Positions 1-5,391 of a DNA stretch of 10,000 bases are shown in pieces. The position numbers were made by a program, and so were the translations under genes. Numbering within the stretch: the first letter of the stretch is position 1; each line of letters starts with the position of its first letter. Below the pieces are notes generated by a model, which saw only the letters and a list, made by a program, of their open reading frames with translations, did not search any database and was not told the DNA's origin. Source of the DNA: Baffinella frigidus (lineage: Eukaryota; Cryptophyceae; Cryptomonadales; Baffinellaceae); contig MU647373.1 in assembly GCA_026770585.1 (NCBI GenBank), positions 69,980 to 79,979 of the forward strand. Reading direction: 5' to 3'.

Positions 1-88
1 AACCCCAAACCCCAAACCCCAAACCCCAAACCCCAAACCCCAAACCCCAAACCCCAAACCCCAAACCCCAAACCCCAAACCCCACCCC
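1..88. repeat. Telomeric repeat, CCCCAAA unit
   Basis: A partial unit at 1-6 and eleven perfect 7-base CCCCAAA units at 7-83 are followed by a degenerate ACCCC at 84-88. A C-rich strand reading inward from base 1 is the expected orientation of a left chromosome end, so the G-strand repeat would be TTTGGGG. No array this regular occurs elsewhere in the window. The array is uninterrupted and lies at the very first base, which supports a true terminus over an interstitial relic. The unit is related to the ciliate types TTGGGG and TTTTGGGG but differs from both. Confidence 0.92.
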
Positions 89-160
89 ACAACAGGGGCC
101 CAGACTCAAGGCACACATCAATGGACTGGTCGGATGCGGGAGGGCACGGCGACCCACGGC
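89..160. other. Unique junction between telomere and subtelomeric repeat
   Basis: A short GC-rich stretch with no repeat copy elsewhere in the window and no convincing coding potential. It separates the telomere from the first subtelomeric repeat unit. Confidence 0.5.
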
Positions 161-815
161 TCATCTACCGCCAGGAGACTACCTCGCCTCCCTTCATCAT
201 GAGGTTCAACCACCTTCTAGCTCTGGATGTGTTGGTGGTTTAGATATCTAGCTCTGGATGAGGTTCTATCTCTACCTGATTAAAACTGGGCTCGCCTTAA
301 AACACATTTAGAGCAGAGCGTGCAGTACAAAAGGGTCACTAAAATGGTTTTATGGTGAGCCCAGTTTTACTATTGATAACGCGCGCAGCCTGATCTACCG
401 CCAGGAGACTACCTCGCCGCCCACCTTCGTCGTCAGGTTCTAGCAATGCCTGAGGGAAACTGGGCTCGCTATAAAGCACATTGGGCTCGCCATAAAACAC
501 TCCAGTACAAAACAAAACACTCCAGTACAAACTGGCCTCGCCATAACACTCCAGTACAAAAGGTTAAGTAAAATGGTTTTATGGCGAGCCCAGTTTTACT
601 CAAGCAGGGCTATTAATCTCAGAGTGCTTCCCCCCACATGCATATACTACATACTAAAACGCAGCCCGATCTACTCCCAGGAAACAACCTCGCCACCCAC
701 CTTCATCTTCAGGTTCTAGCTCTGCCTGCGTAAACCTGGGTTCGCCATAAAACCATTTTAGTTAACCTTTTGTACTGGAGTGTTATGGCGAGCCCAGTTT
801 GTACAGGAGTCTTTT
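161..815. repeat. Subtelomeric tandem repeat, three diverged units with inverted arms
   Basis: Three units begin near 163, 393 and 668 with a shared motif (ATCTACCGCCAGGAGACTAC in the first two, diverged in the third). In the second and third, CCACCTTCxTC follows, and all three then reach a CTAGC block. Each carries AAACTGGGCTCGCC followed by ATAAAAC and, in opposite orientation, GTTTTATGGCGAGCCCAG, so each unit contains inverted arms. The right end of unit 2 (539-599) is nearly the exact reverse complement of the left part of unit 3 (731-787). Spacing is about 230 then 275 bases. No credible gene is present. The 63-residue reading frame on the - strand at 339-530 runs through these repeats and is not supported. 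Confidence 0.7.
430..613. mobile_element. Foldback (MITE-like) element with CTAGC/GGGCTCGCC arms
   Basis: The left arm starts CTAGCAATGCCTGAG and continues into AAACTGGGCTCGC. The right arm ends GGCGAGCCCAGTTTTACTCA then AGCAGGGCTA, its imperfect inverse. The interior has three tandem copies of a CACTCCAGTACAAA block. The same terminal CTAGC-CTGCCTGAG motif recurs at 716, 2153, 2651, 5961 and 6676, marking a dispersed family. There is no transposase, and no clear target-site duplication could be read. Confidence 0.5.
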
Positions 816-985
816 ATTTTGTAAAAAAAACAAAAACATTTTTACACCCACGTTCCTCATCAGGTGCTTGACTCGTTAATTTTACGCTAGAGTGCGCGTT
901 GATTTTAGGCTGGGTTAGAAAACGGGGGTTGGCCGATGCGTCCACCTCCTACAGGTTCCCCTCCGCGAGAGTCGTTGGTTTTAGG
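816..985. other. No gene seen; start of a hairpin-flanking direct repeat
   Basis: An AT-rich stretch with an A-run at 822-835 leads into a GC-rich segment. The motif near 919-940 (ACGGGG, TTGGCCGAT) recurs at about 1048-1064 in slightly changed form, so it is one half of a direct repeat around the hairpins at 986-1040. No coding frame here has support beyond being open. Confidence 0.4.
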
Positions 986-1040
986 AACGACTTCGCGAAA
1001 GTCGTTGGTTTAACCAACGACTTCGCGAAAGTCGTTGGTT
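986..1040. repeat. Two tandem near-perfect hairpins, AACGACTT-CGCG-AAGTCGTT type
   Basis: The segment at 1012-1040 reads AACCAACGACTT, CGCG, AAAGTCGTTGGTT. It is an inverted repeat with 12-base arms around a CGCG centre, with one extra A. A shorter copy lies directly upstream at 986-1010, and a half copy (GAGAGTCGTTGGTTTTAGG) at 966-984. The tandem hairpins sit inside a direct repeat (about 919-940 and 1048-1064). Confidence 0.65.
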
Positions 1041-1210
1041 TTAGGAAACGGGGTTCGGCCGATCGCGCGTTCCCACACGAGACGAATGTTCTCCTGGGGA
1101 TACACACCCGTGAAGGATGGCCGGAGTGACTTGACCCCCCCGAGTTCTGACCCCTCGCCTCGTCTCGTGGCAGGACCGAATCCCCACCGGGCGTCACCTC
1201 CGGAGGTGGC
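1041..1210 (+). other. GC-rich stretch, no supported gene
   Basis: Several frames are open because of base composition. A possible acceptor (CGTGGCAG at 1166-1173) precedes GACCGAATCC, but no donor, repeat copy or protein-like frame supports an exon. This stretch leads into the degenerate first copy of candidate exon Z. Confidence 0.3.
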
Positions 1211-1299
1211 GTGGGCCCAGCAGCCGCGGGGAATGTGATGGGGAGGCGCTTGGGACGGGGTAAGGATGAGGTTGCTGCCGAGCTTGGGGGGTGGATGCA
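1211..1299 (+). pseudogene. Degenerate first copy of candidate exon Z
   Basis: From about 1247 this segment repeats the 3' part of candidate exon Z (1440-1528), with the same GCTTGGGACGGGGTAAGGAT core and the same final residues ELGGWMQ. At its 3' edge the sequence is CAG|GC, where the second copy has CAG|GT, so the presumed donor is missing here. The upstream part diverges. The following CCCCCC and TTGACACACAC block is also duplicated, so the duplication covers the exon edge plus the start of the CT tract. It is most likely a relic of tandem duplication. Confidence 0.5.
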
Positions 1300-1323
1300 G
1301 GCGCGACCCCCCCCCGCGCTTGA

Positions 1324-1434
1324 CACACACACTCTATCTATCTCTCGCTCGCTCTCTCCATCCCTCCCTCTCCCTCTCCCTCTCCCTCCCTCCCCCCCTC
1401 CCTCCCTCCCTCTCTCCCTCCCTGCCTCCCTCCC
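1324..1434. repeat. CT-rich microsatellite tract 1
   Basis: Starts with CACACACACTCTATCTATCT and continues as CTCC, CTCT and CCTCCC runs until CCCACGAG. The tract lies between two copies of the exon Z edge and ends in an AG, so it could act as the pyrimidine tract of a 3' splice site. Its beginning (ACACACTCTATCTATCTCTC) is repeated almost exactly at the start of the tract at 3836. Confidence 0.8.
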
Positions 1435-1439
1435 ACGAG

Positions 1440-1528
1440 CGAACGTGTGTCGCATGCTGAATGGCTTGGGACGGCGCTTGGGACGGGGTAAGGATGAGAT
1501 TGCTGCCGAGCTTGGGGGGTGGATGCAG
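1440..1528 (+). CDS. Candidate exon Z (unknown protein, partial)
   Basis: A CT-rich tract ending CCCACGAG precedes this segment, and CAG|GTGCGA follows. After two bases (phase 1), 29 codons read NVCRMLNGLGRRLGRGKDEI and then AAELGGWMQ. The end is phase 0, matching candidate exon A, so the join would read GGWMQ-KHETS. A degenerate copy at 1211-1299 shows that the segment was tandemly duplicated. The main doubt is a textbook donor, GTAAGG, at 1488-1493 inside the segment. If that is used, the exon ends at 1487 and the ELGGWMQ part is intronic. No family is recognised. Whether it is expressed cannot be judged from sequence alone. Confidence 0.4.
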
Positions 1529-1549
1529 GTGCGACCCCCCCCGCCCTTG

Positions 1550-1870
1550 ACACACACTCGCGCTTTCTCGCTTTCTCCCTCTCTCTCTCTCTCTCTCTCC
1601 CCCCCTCCCTCCCTCCCTCCCTCTCTCTCTCACACACACTCACACACACTCACTCACTCTCCCTCCCTCCCTGCCCCTCTCTCTCACACACACACTCTCT
1701 CTCTCTCCCTCCCTCCCTCCCTCCCTCCCTCCCTCTCTCCCTCCCTCCCTCCCTCCCTCCCTCTCTCCCTCCCTCCCTCTCTCCCTCTCTCCCTCCCTCC
1801 CTCCCTCCCTCCCTCCCTCCCTCACACACACTCACACACACTCACTCTCCCTCCCTCCCTCCCTCTCTCG
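1550..1870. repeat. CT-rich microsatellite tract 2
   Basis: About 320 bases of CTCCCTCC and CTCTCT runs, with interspersed CACACACTCACACACACTC blocks near 1630-1655, 1683-1695 and 1823-1846. It is almost purely pyrimidine on the + strand apart from the CACA blocks. It ends CTCTCTCGCAG at 1863-1873, directly before candidate exon A, so it may be an expanded intronic pyrimidine tract. All long reading frames across it are low-complexity artefacts. Confidence 0.85.
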
Positions 1871-1873
1871 CAG

Positions 1874-1966
1874 AAGCACGAGACGTCATGCATCCAGCAA
1901 TCTCTTGAGACGATCGGGGGGGTCAGCCGCTCGCTCCTCCTCTTCTCTCCAAACTCCACTGCCCAG
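1874..1966 (+). CDS. Candidate exon A (unknown protein, partial)
   Basis: This 93-base segment has a strong acceptor (long pyrimidine tract, CTCTCTCGCAG) and a CAG|GTGCGC donor. It is 31 codons long and phase 0 at both ends. Residues begin KHETSCIQQSLETIGG and end LLLFSPNSTAQ. Its 3' edge was copied at least four times downstream (2111, 2251, 2613 and 2741), and three of those copies keep CAG|GT. The phases fit candidate exon Z upstream and B downstream, and the join would read NSTAQ-VADMKV. No family is recognised. The composition suggests part of a helical protein, but that is inference. Confidence 0.5.
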
Positions 1967-1986
1967 GTGCGCCGCGCGCGGGTGAT

Positions 1987-2029
1987 AGTCAACATATTGA
2001 CTTGTGAAAGTCAACTTGTTGACTTTTGA
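1987..2029. repeat. Paired TTGAC/GTCAA palindromes
   Basis: Reads AGTCAACATATTGACTT, then GTGAAAGTCAACTTGTTGAC, then TTTTG. Each GTCAA faces a TTGAC across a 4-base spacer (CATA or CTTG), giving short palindromes. The same arrangement appears three times at 2789-2853. Plant WRKY factors bind TTGAC cores, but nothing here shows a regulatory role. Confidence 0.5.
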
Positions 2030-2054
2030 TTCGCGGGGTTTCGGTTTTCATGTA

Positions 2055-2087
2055 GCGGGTTTCGGGCTTCGGGCTTCGGGTTTCGGG
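2055..2087. repeat. TTCGGG/TTTCGGG run
   Basis: Consecutive TTTCGGG and CTTCGGG units. Longer versions are at 2880-2974 and shorter ones at 2213-2225 and 2703-2720. The unit resembles the G-strand telomere unit TTTGGGG with one base changed, in inverted orientation relative to the telomere at base 1. Confidence 0.6.
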
Positions 2088-2321
2088 TGATTGATGGTGT
2101 CCCCACGTCACCGCTCGCTCCTCCTCTTCTCTCCAAACTCCACTGCCCAGGTCCTAGCTGTGCCTGAGTTTGATTCTGGCTCGTCCGAAAGGCTTTCTTT
2201 AGGGCTTTGGTTTTCGGGTTTCGGGTGATTGATGCTGCATCTACGTCACCGCTCGCTCCTCCTCTTCTCTCCAAACTCCCCTGCTCAGGTCTTCTCTTCT
2301 TCAATCTGTGGGCCAGCCAAG

Positions 2322-2491
2322 CCACACAAGGCTACCCAGGCGAACAGAATCAAAGGGACTTTTAAAGTTTTGTGGGGAAATGATCACGGATAAGGTAACC
2401 GACCGACCGCTCAGCGGGCGGAAACGTGATCATTTCCCCACAAAACTTTAAAAGTCCCTTTTATTCTGTTCGCCTGGGTAGCCTCGTGTGG
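2322..2491. mobile_element. 170-bp foldback element, CCACACAAGGCTACCC ends
   Basis: The arms at 2331-2388 and 2425-2482 are 58 bases each and differ at one position when inverted. The outer ends are CCACACAAGG and CTCGTGTGG. The spacer holds GGATAAGGTAACCGACCGAC and a small CGCTCAGCG hairpin. No protein is encoded, as expected for a non-autonomous foldback MITE. No target duplication is clear. A degenerate copy of the right half lies at 6834-6911, and the ends are shared with the element at 5392-5553 (GGGTAGCCTGCTGTGTGG). High arm identity suggests a recent origin or gene conversion between the arms. Confidence 0.8.
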
Positions 2492-2612
2492 AGGGTGGAC
2501 GTGACCGCCTCGGGAGTTGACTTCCGGTTTTGTTTTCTTCTTCGTCTTCTTCTTCTTCGTTACTACTCTCGAAACAGCTCCTAGACAGGCCCGCATTAAG
2601 CCCTGAGTTGAG
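2492..2612. other. Spacer with TTC microsatellite
   Basis: Contains a short TTC/TCTTCG run at about 2528-2562. It has no supported coding frame. The - strand frame at 2411-2638 crosses the foldback arm and is an artefact. Confidence 0.5.
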
Positions 2613-2788
2613 ATCCTCCTCTTCTCTCCAAACTCCACTGCCCAGTTCCTAGCGCTGCCTGAGTTTTATTCTGGCTCGTCCTAAAGGCTTTCTGTAGGGG
2701 TCCGGGTTTCGGGTTTCGGGTGATTGATGCTGCCCCCACGCTTCTCCTCTTCTCTCCCAACTCTCCAGGTCCGCCGTGTGGAGGTGGA

Positions 2789-2853
2789 AGTCAACATATT
2801 GACTTGTGAAAGTCAACATATTGACTTGTGAAAGTCAACATATTGACTTTTCA
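2789..2853. repeat. Three tandem GTCAACATATTGAC palindromes
   Basis: AAGTCAACATATTGACTT is repeated three times with a TGTGA spacer, period about 22 bases. It matches the block at 1987-2029, which is part of the same array unit. Confidence 0.6.
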
Positions 2854-2879
2854 TTCGCGGGGTTTCGGTTTTCATGTTG

Positions 2880-2974
2880 CGGGCTGCGGGCTTCGGGCTT
2901 CGGGTTAGGGGCTTCGGGTTTTGGGCTTCGGTTTTTGGTTTTCATATTGCGGGCTTCGGACGTTAGGTTTCGGG
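2880..2974. repeat. Degenerate TTCGGG repeat
   Basis: Runs of GCGGGCTTCGGG, GGGTTAGGGGCTTCGGG and GGGCTTCGG, interrupted by a second copy of GGTTTTCATxTTGCGGGC. It is the longest TTCGGG stretch in the window. The 70-residue + strand frame at 2806-3018 is a translation of this repeat. Confidence 0.6.
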
Positions 2975-3001
2975 TGATTGATACTGCCCCCACGTCACCG
3001 C

Positions 3002-3201
3002 TGGGTCCATCGGGCTAGGACCACGTTTTCAGTCAAGGTCGGTCAGTGAAGAGTGGCGCGGGGGGGTTCTTGCTCGGGGCTGCAACGTTCCGCACACACT
3101 TACGGTTTAAAAATGTATTCAACACCTGTGGAATATATTGCTTTTCTTGCTTTTCTGCGGGATATCTTGGTTTTCTGAAGGAATTCCTGATTCGCGGGTA
3201 G
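3002..3201. other. No gene seen; unique spacer
   Basis: Mixed sequence with a TTTTCTTGCTTTTCTGC pyrimidine stretch near 3143-3159 and a possible acceptor GCGGGTAG at 3194-3201, directly before the first copy of exon B. Nothing else is supported. Confidence 0.4.
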
Positions 3202-3420
3202 GTGGCGGACATGAATAGGGTAACGGCCTCAAAATGGGGTAGTTAGGCCTACGGCATTGCCTAGGACCTCCTACCGTAGGCCGAGACCTTTTGGTCCTAG
3301 TATCCCTCGGCCTACGGTAGGAGGTCCCAGGCAATGCCGTATGCCTAACTACCCCCTTTTCAGGCCGTTGGTCTATGAACATGAAGGTGCTGCAGGCGCT
3401 CCTGCAATGCAACGACCGTG
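3202..3420 (+). pseudogene. First copy of exon B, split by a foldback element
   Basis: GTGGCGGACATGAA at 3202-3215 is followed by a foldback element, and the copy resumes at 3381 with ATGAAGGTGCTGCAGGCGCT and a short match. Without the insertion it would read VADMKVLQALL, as in candidate exon B at 3715. After the resumed part it diverges (QCNDRG) and has no recognisable donor. It is a broken duplicate and useful as a filled-site partner of 3715-3794. Confidence 0.65.
3216..3376. mobile_element. ~160-bp foldback element inserted in an exon B copy
   Basis: Arms of about 70 bases at 3216-3285 and 3306-3375 are inverted copies with a few mismatches. The ends are TAGGGTAACGGCCT and AGGCCGTTGGTCTA. 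Between them lies a short GACC/GGTC hairpin loop. The flanks are GGACATGAA on the left (3207-3215) and GAACATGAA on the right (3377-3385), an 8-of-9 match suggesting a 9-bp target duplication of Mutator type. The uninterrupted paralogue at 3715 reads GGACATGAAGG. A relative lies at 7391-7552. Confidence 0.75.
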
Positions 3421-3448
3421 GAACATCTAACTTGGTTGTCTCAATTCC

Positions 3449-3510
3449 TGAAGGTATCTCTTTCGACTGAAGGTATCTCGTTCGATTCATCTCAAGGTAT
3501 CTCTTTCGAT
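3449..3510. repeat. Short tandem repeat, TGAAGGTATCTCTTTCGA
   Basis: Three copies of about 19 bases at 3449-3467, 3468-3486 and (after TCATCTC) 3494-3510. It lies just upstream of the third exon B copy, so it may be intronic. Confidence 0.65.
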
Positions 3511-3520
3511 TTGAGGGCAG

Positions 3521-3560
3521 ATGGCGGACATCAAGGTGTCACATGCCCGTCTTCGGACAC
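3521..3560 (+). pseudogene. Third partial copy of exon B start
   Basis: Preceded by GAGGGCAG (possible acceptor), this segment reads ATGGCGGACATCAAGGTG and then diverges. It gives MADIKV, compared with VADMKV in candidate exon B. Only about 20 bases are clearly homologous. It is one of a set of duplicated exon 5' edges. Confidence 0.5.
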
Positions 3561-3690
3561 GCCTGCGGAGTCTGTTGTACCGTGTAAACCATAAACCCTG
3601 ACCTCTGAACCCGGCGCGCTCCACCTTTCTTCACTATGCGTACCAAAATACGATACACAATAAATGGACCATGAATCGGACGTGACGGTA
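3561..3690. other. Spacer, no gene seen
   Basis: Unique sequence between exon B copies. The - strand open frames here end in low-complexity tract translations and are not supported. Confidence 0.4.
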
Positions 3691-3714
3691 GTAACTTTTT
3701 TTTGGTGTTCGCAG

Positions 3715-3794
3715 GTGGCGGACATGAAGGTGCTGCAGGCCCTGCTGGAACGCTGGCCCTCCATGCGCGCCCAATTCCACGCCCTCCGCGGATG
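3715..3794 (+). CDS. Candidate exon B (unknown protein, partial)
   Basis: The acceptor region is good: TAGTAAC at 3688-3694 could be a branch point, followed by eight T residues and GTGTTCGCAG. The exon starts phase 0 with VADMKVLQALLERW and continues PSMRAQFHALRG. A GGATG|GTCCCA donor ends it with two bases (TG) of the next codon. Candidate exon C begins with a single G, so the join rebuilds TGG (W) and reads RGW-SMLLY. That phase agreement across more than a kilobase is the strongest sign of a real gene. Partial copies at 3202, 3381, 3521 and 3960 show repeated duplication. No family is recognised. Confidence 0.55.
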
Positions 3795-3835
3795 GTCCCA
3801 CCCATGTCCACACAGGACCCCCCTCGCCCTTGACA

Positions 3836-3957
3836 TACACACTCTATCTATCTCTCGCTCGCTCTCTCCCTCCCTCTCCCTCTCCCTCTCCCTCTCCCTA
3901 TCCCTCCCTCTCTCTCTCCCTCTCTCCCTCTCTCCCTCTCTCCCTCCCTCTGTTCCC
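3836..3957. repeat. CT-rich microsatellite tract 3
   Basis: Begins CACACTCTATCTATCTCTCG, as tract 1 does, and then runs as CTCCCTCTCC repeats to CTGTTCCCAG at 3950-3959. It lies between two copies of the exon B 3' edge (3769-3797 and 3956-3982). Confidence 0.85.
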
Positions 3958-3959
3958 AG

Positions 3960-3979
3960 TTCCAGGCCCTCCGCGGATG
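3960..3979 (+). pseudogene. Second copy of the exon B 3' edge
   Basis: TTCCAGGCCCTCCGCGGATG follows a CT tract ending CTGTTCCCAG and precedes GTGCCC. It codes FQALRG plus TG, the same end as exon B (FHALRG plus TG). It has both an acceptor and a donor, so it looks like a mini-exon, but its phase-0 start does not fit the phase-2 end of B. It is either an alternative 3' part or a dead duplicate. Confidence 0.45.
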
Positions 3980-4213
3980 GTGCCCCCCCTATTCCCACCA
4001 TCTGTTTCGTAACTAGCCATATATTGGCCAGTCACGAGGTTGGATCACCTTATCCTGGTACAAATATTTACAACCCCACATATAAATAGGATCCTCCTGC
4101 ATTCTCGAGTGGTGGTGCGCCTTCTGTTCCCACCATTTGGTTCCTGGGGCGCTGTGTTGTGGCTGACACTCTCTCGGCGCTGAGACGTTTTGCCTCTCGA
4201 CACTAAGAGACAG
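3980..4213. other. Spacer with degenerate right half of a CCACTCGAG-type element
   Basis: Bases from about 4053 to 4112 (CTGGTACAAATATTTACAAC, then CCCCACAT, ending CTCGAGTGG) match the right half of the two complete elements at 4214-4425 and 5071-5282. TTCCCACCAT is repeated at 3991 and 4127. No coding evidence was found. Confidence 0.5.
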
Positions 4214-4425
4214 CCACTCGAGGCTAGAAATATGTGTATTTTAAAAGTTTTTAAATTGACAAGTCCTTTACACTTGAAGGGATGTGTAGTAATTTTGACA
4301 TAAACAGTCAGGTTATTTGCTTCAGCTGGCGGAATTCCGCCAGCTACGTGACCAAACCCGCCCGTGACTGGTACAAAGTTTAACAACCCCACATTTAAAA
4401 TGCTCCCCTTTCCAGCCTCGAGTGG
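4214..4425. mobile_element. 212-bp MITE, CCACTCGAGG ends, copy 1
   Basis: Terminal inverted repeats are CCACTCGAGGCTAGAAA and TTTCCAGCCTCGAGTGG. Internal blocks shared with copy 2 (5071-5282) include GTGTAGTAATTTT, GACTGGTAC and TTTAACAACCCCACATTTA. The centre carries a perfect 22-base palindrome at 4324-4345 with GGAATTCC in its middle, which copy 2 lacks. No coding capacity was found and no clear target duplication was read. The length is identical to copy 2. Confidence 0.8.
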
Positions 4426-4473
4426 AGCGCACCATCTTGGATGGAATTGATGGAATTTGTTGAATGGTCTGTT
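4426..4473. other. Spacer before the exon C copies
   Basis: Contains GATGGAATTGATGGAATTTG, a short direct repeat, and ends GTCTGTTCAG, a plausible acceptor for the first exon C copy. Confidence 0.4.
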
Positions 4474-4975
4474 CAGGTCGATGCTGCTGCACCTGCTGAG
4501 CCATTCGGACCTCACAATGTTGACTTTCAAATCTGTTGACTTTCAAACATGTTGACTTTTCAACATTTTGACTTTTCAACACCTGACAATGTTGACTTTC
4601 AAACATGTTGACTTTTCATATGTTGACTTTTCAACATGTTGACTTTTCAACAGGTTGATGCTGCTCTACCTCCTGAGCCAATCGGACCTCCTCACATTTT
4701 GGCATGTTGACTTTTGAACAGGTCGATGCTAAGCCAGTCGGACCTGACAATGTTGACTTTCAAACATGTTGACTTTCAAACATGTTGACTTTTCAACATG
4801 TTGACTTTTCAACAGGTTGATGCTGCTCTACCTCCTGAGCCGATCGGACCTCCTCACAATGTTGGCGTGTTGACTTTTGAACAGGTCGATGCTAAGCCAG
4901 TCGGACCTGACAATGTTGACTTTCAAACATGTTGACTTTTCGCATGTTGTCTTTTCAACATGTTGACTTTTGAAC
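4474..4975 (+). repeat. Exon C 5'-edge copies in a TTGACTTTTCAACATG array
   Basis: Five partial copies of the exon C start lie at CAG 4474, 4651, 4719, 4813 and 4882, each after a TTxxACAG or TTCAG acceptor. Copies 4719 and 4882 share an internal deletion (GATGCTAAGCC). The pairs 4651/4719 and 4813/4882 form a higher-order unit of about 162 bases. About seventeen TTGACTTT motifs, usually 15 to 16 bases apart with CAAACATG or TCAACATG between, fill the gaps. Translations of the better copies agree: SMLLHLLSHSDL and SMLLYLLSQSDL. Local tandem duplication of an intron 3' end plus exon start explains the pattern. Confidence 0.75.
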
Positions 4976-4977
4976 AG

Positions 4978-5057
4978 GTCGATGCTGCTCTACCTCCTGA
5001 GCCAGTCGGACCTGACCATGGAGCTGTTCGACTCCATTCTCCTCATGGTCGCACAAG
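4978..5057 (+). CDS. Candidate exon C (unknown protein, partial)
   Basis: Preceded by GACTTTTGAACAG. After one base (phase 2) the frame reads SMLLYLLSQSDL, TMELFDSILLMVAQ and ends at AAG|GTCTCC with one base left over. The start phase fits exon B and rebuilds a W codon. This is the most complete of at least six copies of the 5' half (4474-4975) and several copies of the 3' half (5291, 5578, 6072, 6191). An earlier donor, ATG|GTCGCA at 5048, is also possible. One copy (6191) has AAG|GTATCC, a better donor, which favours the 5057 end. The leucine-rich helical look resembles HEAT- or ARM-like repeats, which is only a suspicion. Confidence 0.55.
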
Positions 5058-5070
5058 GTCTCCCACCCCT

Positions 5071-5282
5071 CCACTCGAGGCTGGAAATGTGACTATTTTG
5101 AAACAGGGATTCTTTTACAAGTGAAGGGGGGGGGAGAGGTGTGTAGTAATTTTTACACAAATAGGGGCGTTTGGTCACGTATCTGACAGAAATCTGTTGG
5201 ATACGTGACCAAGCCTGCCCGCGACTGGTACTAAATTTAACAACCCCACATTTAGAATACGTTCTCTTCCAGCCTCGAGTGG
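5071..5282. mobile_element. 212-bp MITE, CCACTCGAGG ends, copy 2
   Basis: Perfect 16-base terminal inverted repeats, CCACTCGAGGCTGGAA and TTCCAGCCTCGAGTGG. The centre has inverted arms TTGGTCACGTATC (5171-5183) and GATACGTGACCAA (5200-5212). Only the right arm is shared with copy 1, where a different palindrome fills the centre. It lies between two copies of the exon C 3' half, shortly after the presumed donor of exon C, so it would be intronic. Confidence 0.8.
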
Positions 5283-5290
5283 CTAGCGAG

Positions 5291-5322
5291 ATGGAGCTCT
5301 TCGACTCCATTCTCCTCATGGA
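5291..5322 (+). pseudogene. Copy of exon C 3' half (MELFDSILLM)
   Basis: ATGGAGCTCTTCGACTCCAT followed by TCTCCTCATGG, then divergence into GAGCCTTTCAGCGTGTTGAC. It codes MELFDSILLM like exon C but lacks the VAQ end. It serves as an empty-site reference for the insertion at 5601-5740. Confidence 0.65.
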
Positions 5323-5391
5323 GCCTTTCAGCGTGTTGACTTTTGGAGCCTGTCAGCGTGTTGACTTTTGACCATGGTCAGGTCTCCCTCC
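5323..5391. repeat. Duplicated GCGTGTTGACTTTTG spacer
   Basis: AGCCTTTCAGCGTGTTGACTTTTG and AGCCTGTCAGCGTGTTGACTTTTG are tandem copies, an outlier of the TTGACTTT array. A degenerate CCATGGTCAGGTCTCCC, related to the exon C end, follows at 5373. Confidence 0.5.

Larger units (their letters stand above)
1928..3001 (+). repeat. Tandem array built from the 3' edge of exon A plus intron start
   Basis: Units begin at about 1928, 2111, 2251, 2613 and 2741 with (CCGCTCG)CTCCTCCTCTTC, then TCTCCAAACTCC and CAG. Most end with TTTCGGGTGATTGAT, then a TG(T/C)CCCCACGTCA-like stretch that leads into the next unit. Unit length varies (roughly 184, 140 and 260 bases) because of inserted TTGAC pairs, TTCGGG runs, a CTAGC-type foldback end and the complete foldback element at 2322-2491. 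The donor-like GT after CAG persists at 2151, 2289 and 2769. It has become TT at 2646. Confidence 0.7.

Noticed and set aside
949-1557. Long - strand open frames rich in Gly/Arg/Glu
   Set aside because: They translate the complement of microsatellite tracts and duplicated exon edges. There is no independent coding signal.
1211-2029. 272-residue + strand open frame across the CT tracts
   Set aside because: Most of it is Ser/Leu/Pro repeat from CTCCCTCC DNA. Only the short Z and A parts look protein-like, and they are better explained as exons.
4045-4606. - strand frames of 161 and 94 residues
   Set aside because: They cross a MITE and the TTGACTTT array, and the translation has no protein-like pattern.
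4516-4975. CRISPR-like array
   Set aside because: Repeats are about 15 bases with no true spacers, exon fragments are interspersed, and the setting is eukaryotic.
5048-5290. MITE at 5071-5282 acting as an introner (a transposon that creates an intron)
   Set aside because: The element ends carry no GT or AG splice signals and the flanking exon parts are duplicates, so tandem duplication plus insertion explains it better.
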